Of a stretch of 64,000 nt of DNA, positions 63,449 through 64,000 are shown piece after piece. The notes beneath the pieces were generated by a model that was given only the letters and a program-made list of their open reading frames with translations, did not search any database and was not told the DNA's origin. Origin of the DNA: a bacterium. Lineage in GTDB: Bacteria > Actinomycetota > Acidimicrobiia > Spongiisociales > Spongiisociaceae. The position numbers and the translations under genes were made by a program. How positions within the stretch are numbered: position 1 is the stretch's first letter; each line of letters begins with the position of its first letter. The stretch spans positions 109,255 through 173,254 of the forward strand of contig JAPPHZ010000031.1 of NCBI GenBank assembly GCA_028820935.1. The letters run 5' to 3'.

Positions 63449-64000
63449 ATCCCAACTCCTTGAGGTGCTGGTGGAGGCGGGCAGTGGCTGTGTCTCGTTC
63501 GGCCTCGAGTTGGCGGAGGGTGGTGCCGTACCTATTGGCGAGGTTGTCATACCAGGCGAGAGCGTCACGTTCGATGGTGGCGGAGTGGTCTGTTACAAGC
63601 TTCTCGATCCGGTTCCGTAGCACTCCAATAGCCTTGGCTGGAGCGTCGGCGGGTGGCATGGCGTCGAGGGTCTGGCGAGATATGGCGAGCAGTGACCCGT
63701 CAATGGCTCTGAGGCTCTTCTTGGCCTTGGCCCGCGCCGACTTCAGCCTCTGGATCGCTGCCGCGATCAACGCACGCTCGTCTGAAGCTTCGGCGGCCTT
63801 GATAAGAGCGTCCAATCGGGCGTGTTCGTCTGCGACCTCGGTTCGTTCGGCTAGCTGAGGTCCTGTGAGAAGCTGGATGACGGACTGGTCGGCCAGGTTG
63901 GGTACGTTCTTGTCGCCTTCGCTGGCTTCGGCAGTGGTGAGCCACGCTGTTGACGATCGTCGAGATTCCCCGGTCTCGATCAGTGAATTTCCCCACCCTG
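63441..64000 (-). CDS. hsdM: type I restriction enzyme M subunit, C-terminal part
   Basis: The frame is open to the right edge; 186 residues are visible, without a start. The visible part has NVPNLADQSVIQLLTGPQL and a long coiled-coil C-terminus (AAIQRLKSARAKAKKSLRAI to ATIERDALAWYDNL). Position immediately before hsdS and hsdR, and the coiled-coil tail, fit the DNA methyltransferase subunit. The catalytic NPPF/Y motifs would lie outside the window, so the assignment rests on context and tail type. Confidence 0.72.
   Translation of the reverse strand, partial: GWGNSLIETGESRRSSTAWLTTAEASEGDKNVPNLADQSVIQLLTGPQLAERTEVADEHARLDALIKAAEASDERALIAAAIQRLKSARAKAKKSLRAIDGSLLAISRQTLDAMPPADAPAKAIGVLRNRIEKLVTDHSATIERDALAWYDNLANRYGTTLRQLEAERDTATARLHQHLKELGYG

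Noticed and set aside
1..64000. CRISPR arrays, tRNAs, rRNAs, transposases or integrases
   Set aside because: I looked for direct-repeat arrays, T-loop-like GGTTCGAATCC sequences and transposase-like frames and found none. The only tandem array is the heptamer at 10660.

Overview
The window is GC-rich DNA from a bacterium, most likely an actinomycete. Support comes from the high GC, many GTG/TTG starts, tight ATGA/GTGA gene overlaps, a full RecBCD operon and a broad set of amidohydrolases, phytanoyl-CoA-type dioxygenase and MttB-type methyltransferase genes. Acidimicrobiia-like gene content is my guess; the sequence does not prove it. I saw no tRNA, rRNA, CRISPR array or insertion sequence.

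Positions 1-9.7 kb hold the start of a secreted FN3 protein, an HtrA-type protease, a PLP-rich amino-acid block (D-threonine-aldolase-like, threonine-synthase-like, D-amino-acid-oxidase-like, MDR reductase), a GNAT protein and an MFS transporter. Positions 9.8-15.4 kb hold a phytanoyl-CoA-type dioxygenase, a three-gene operon (class III aminotransferase, threonine/serine-dehydratase-like enzyme, aspartate dehydrogenase) and a divergent glutamine-synthetase-like ligase. Positions 15.4-25 kb hold an SRPBCC protein, three different amidohydrolases with a nitrate/taurine-type ABC importer, an alcohol dehydrogenase and a divergent S-adenosylhomocysteinase homologue. A DUF4143 AAA ATPase, a RidA protein and a HEPN-like protein follow.

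The metabolic centrepiece is 27.4-38.3 kb, a histidine utilisation locus. IclR and HutH run leftward; HutU, an MttB-family methyltransferase, an unknown 224-residue protein, a peptide-deformylase homologue, HutF, HutI and a DAO-type flavoprotein run rightward with nearly every junction translationally coupled. HutF makes N-formylglutamate but no HutG is visible, so the deformylase homologue is a good candidate for that step. The MttB homologue and the flavoprotein suggest that N-methylated histidine such as hercynine is demethylated before the ordinary pathway. The divergent promoters overlap face to face beside a small dyad within the IclR 5' end.

From 39 kb on lie an acyltransferase with an ankyrin insertion, two small proteins (one coupled to recD), recC-recB-recD and then a defence-rich region. 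That region holds a decayed EEP nuclease, an AbiEi/AbiEii-type pair with a strong promoter and a dyad over its start codon, a nucleoside hydrolase, a VapBC relic, a conspicuously AT-richer insert with a DUF6602-like and an Abi-C-like gene, and a type I restriction-modification operon (hsdM partial, hsdS, hsdR) coupled to a YgjP-type metalloprotease.
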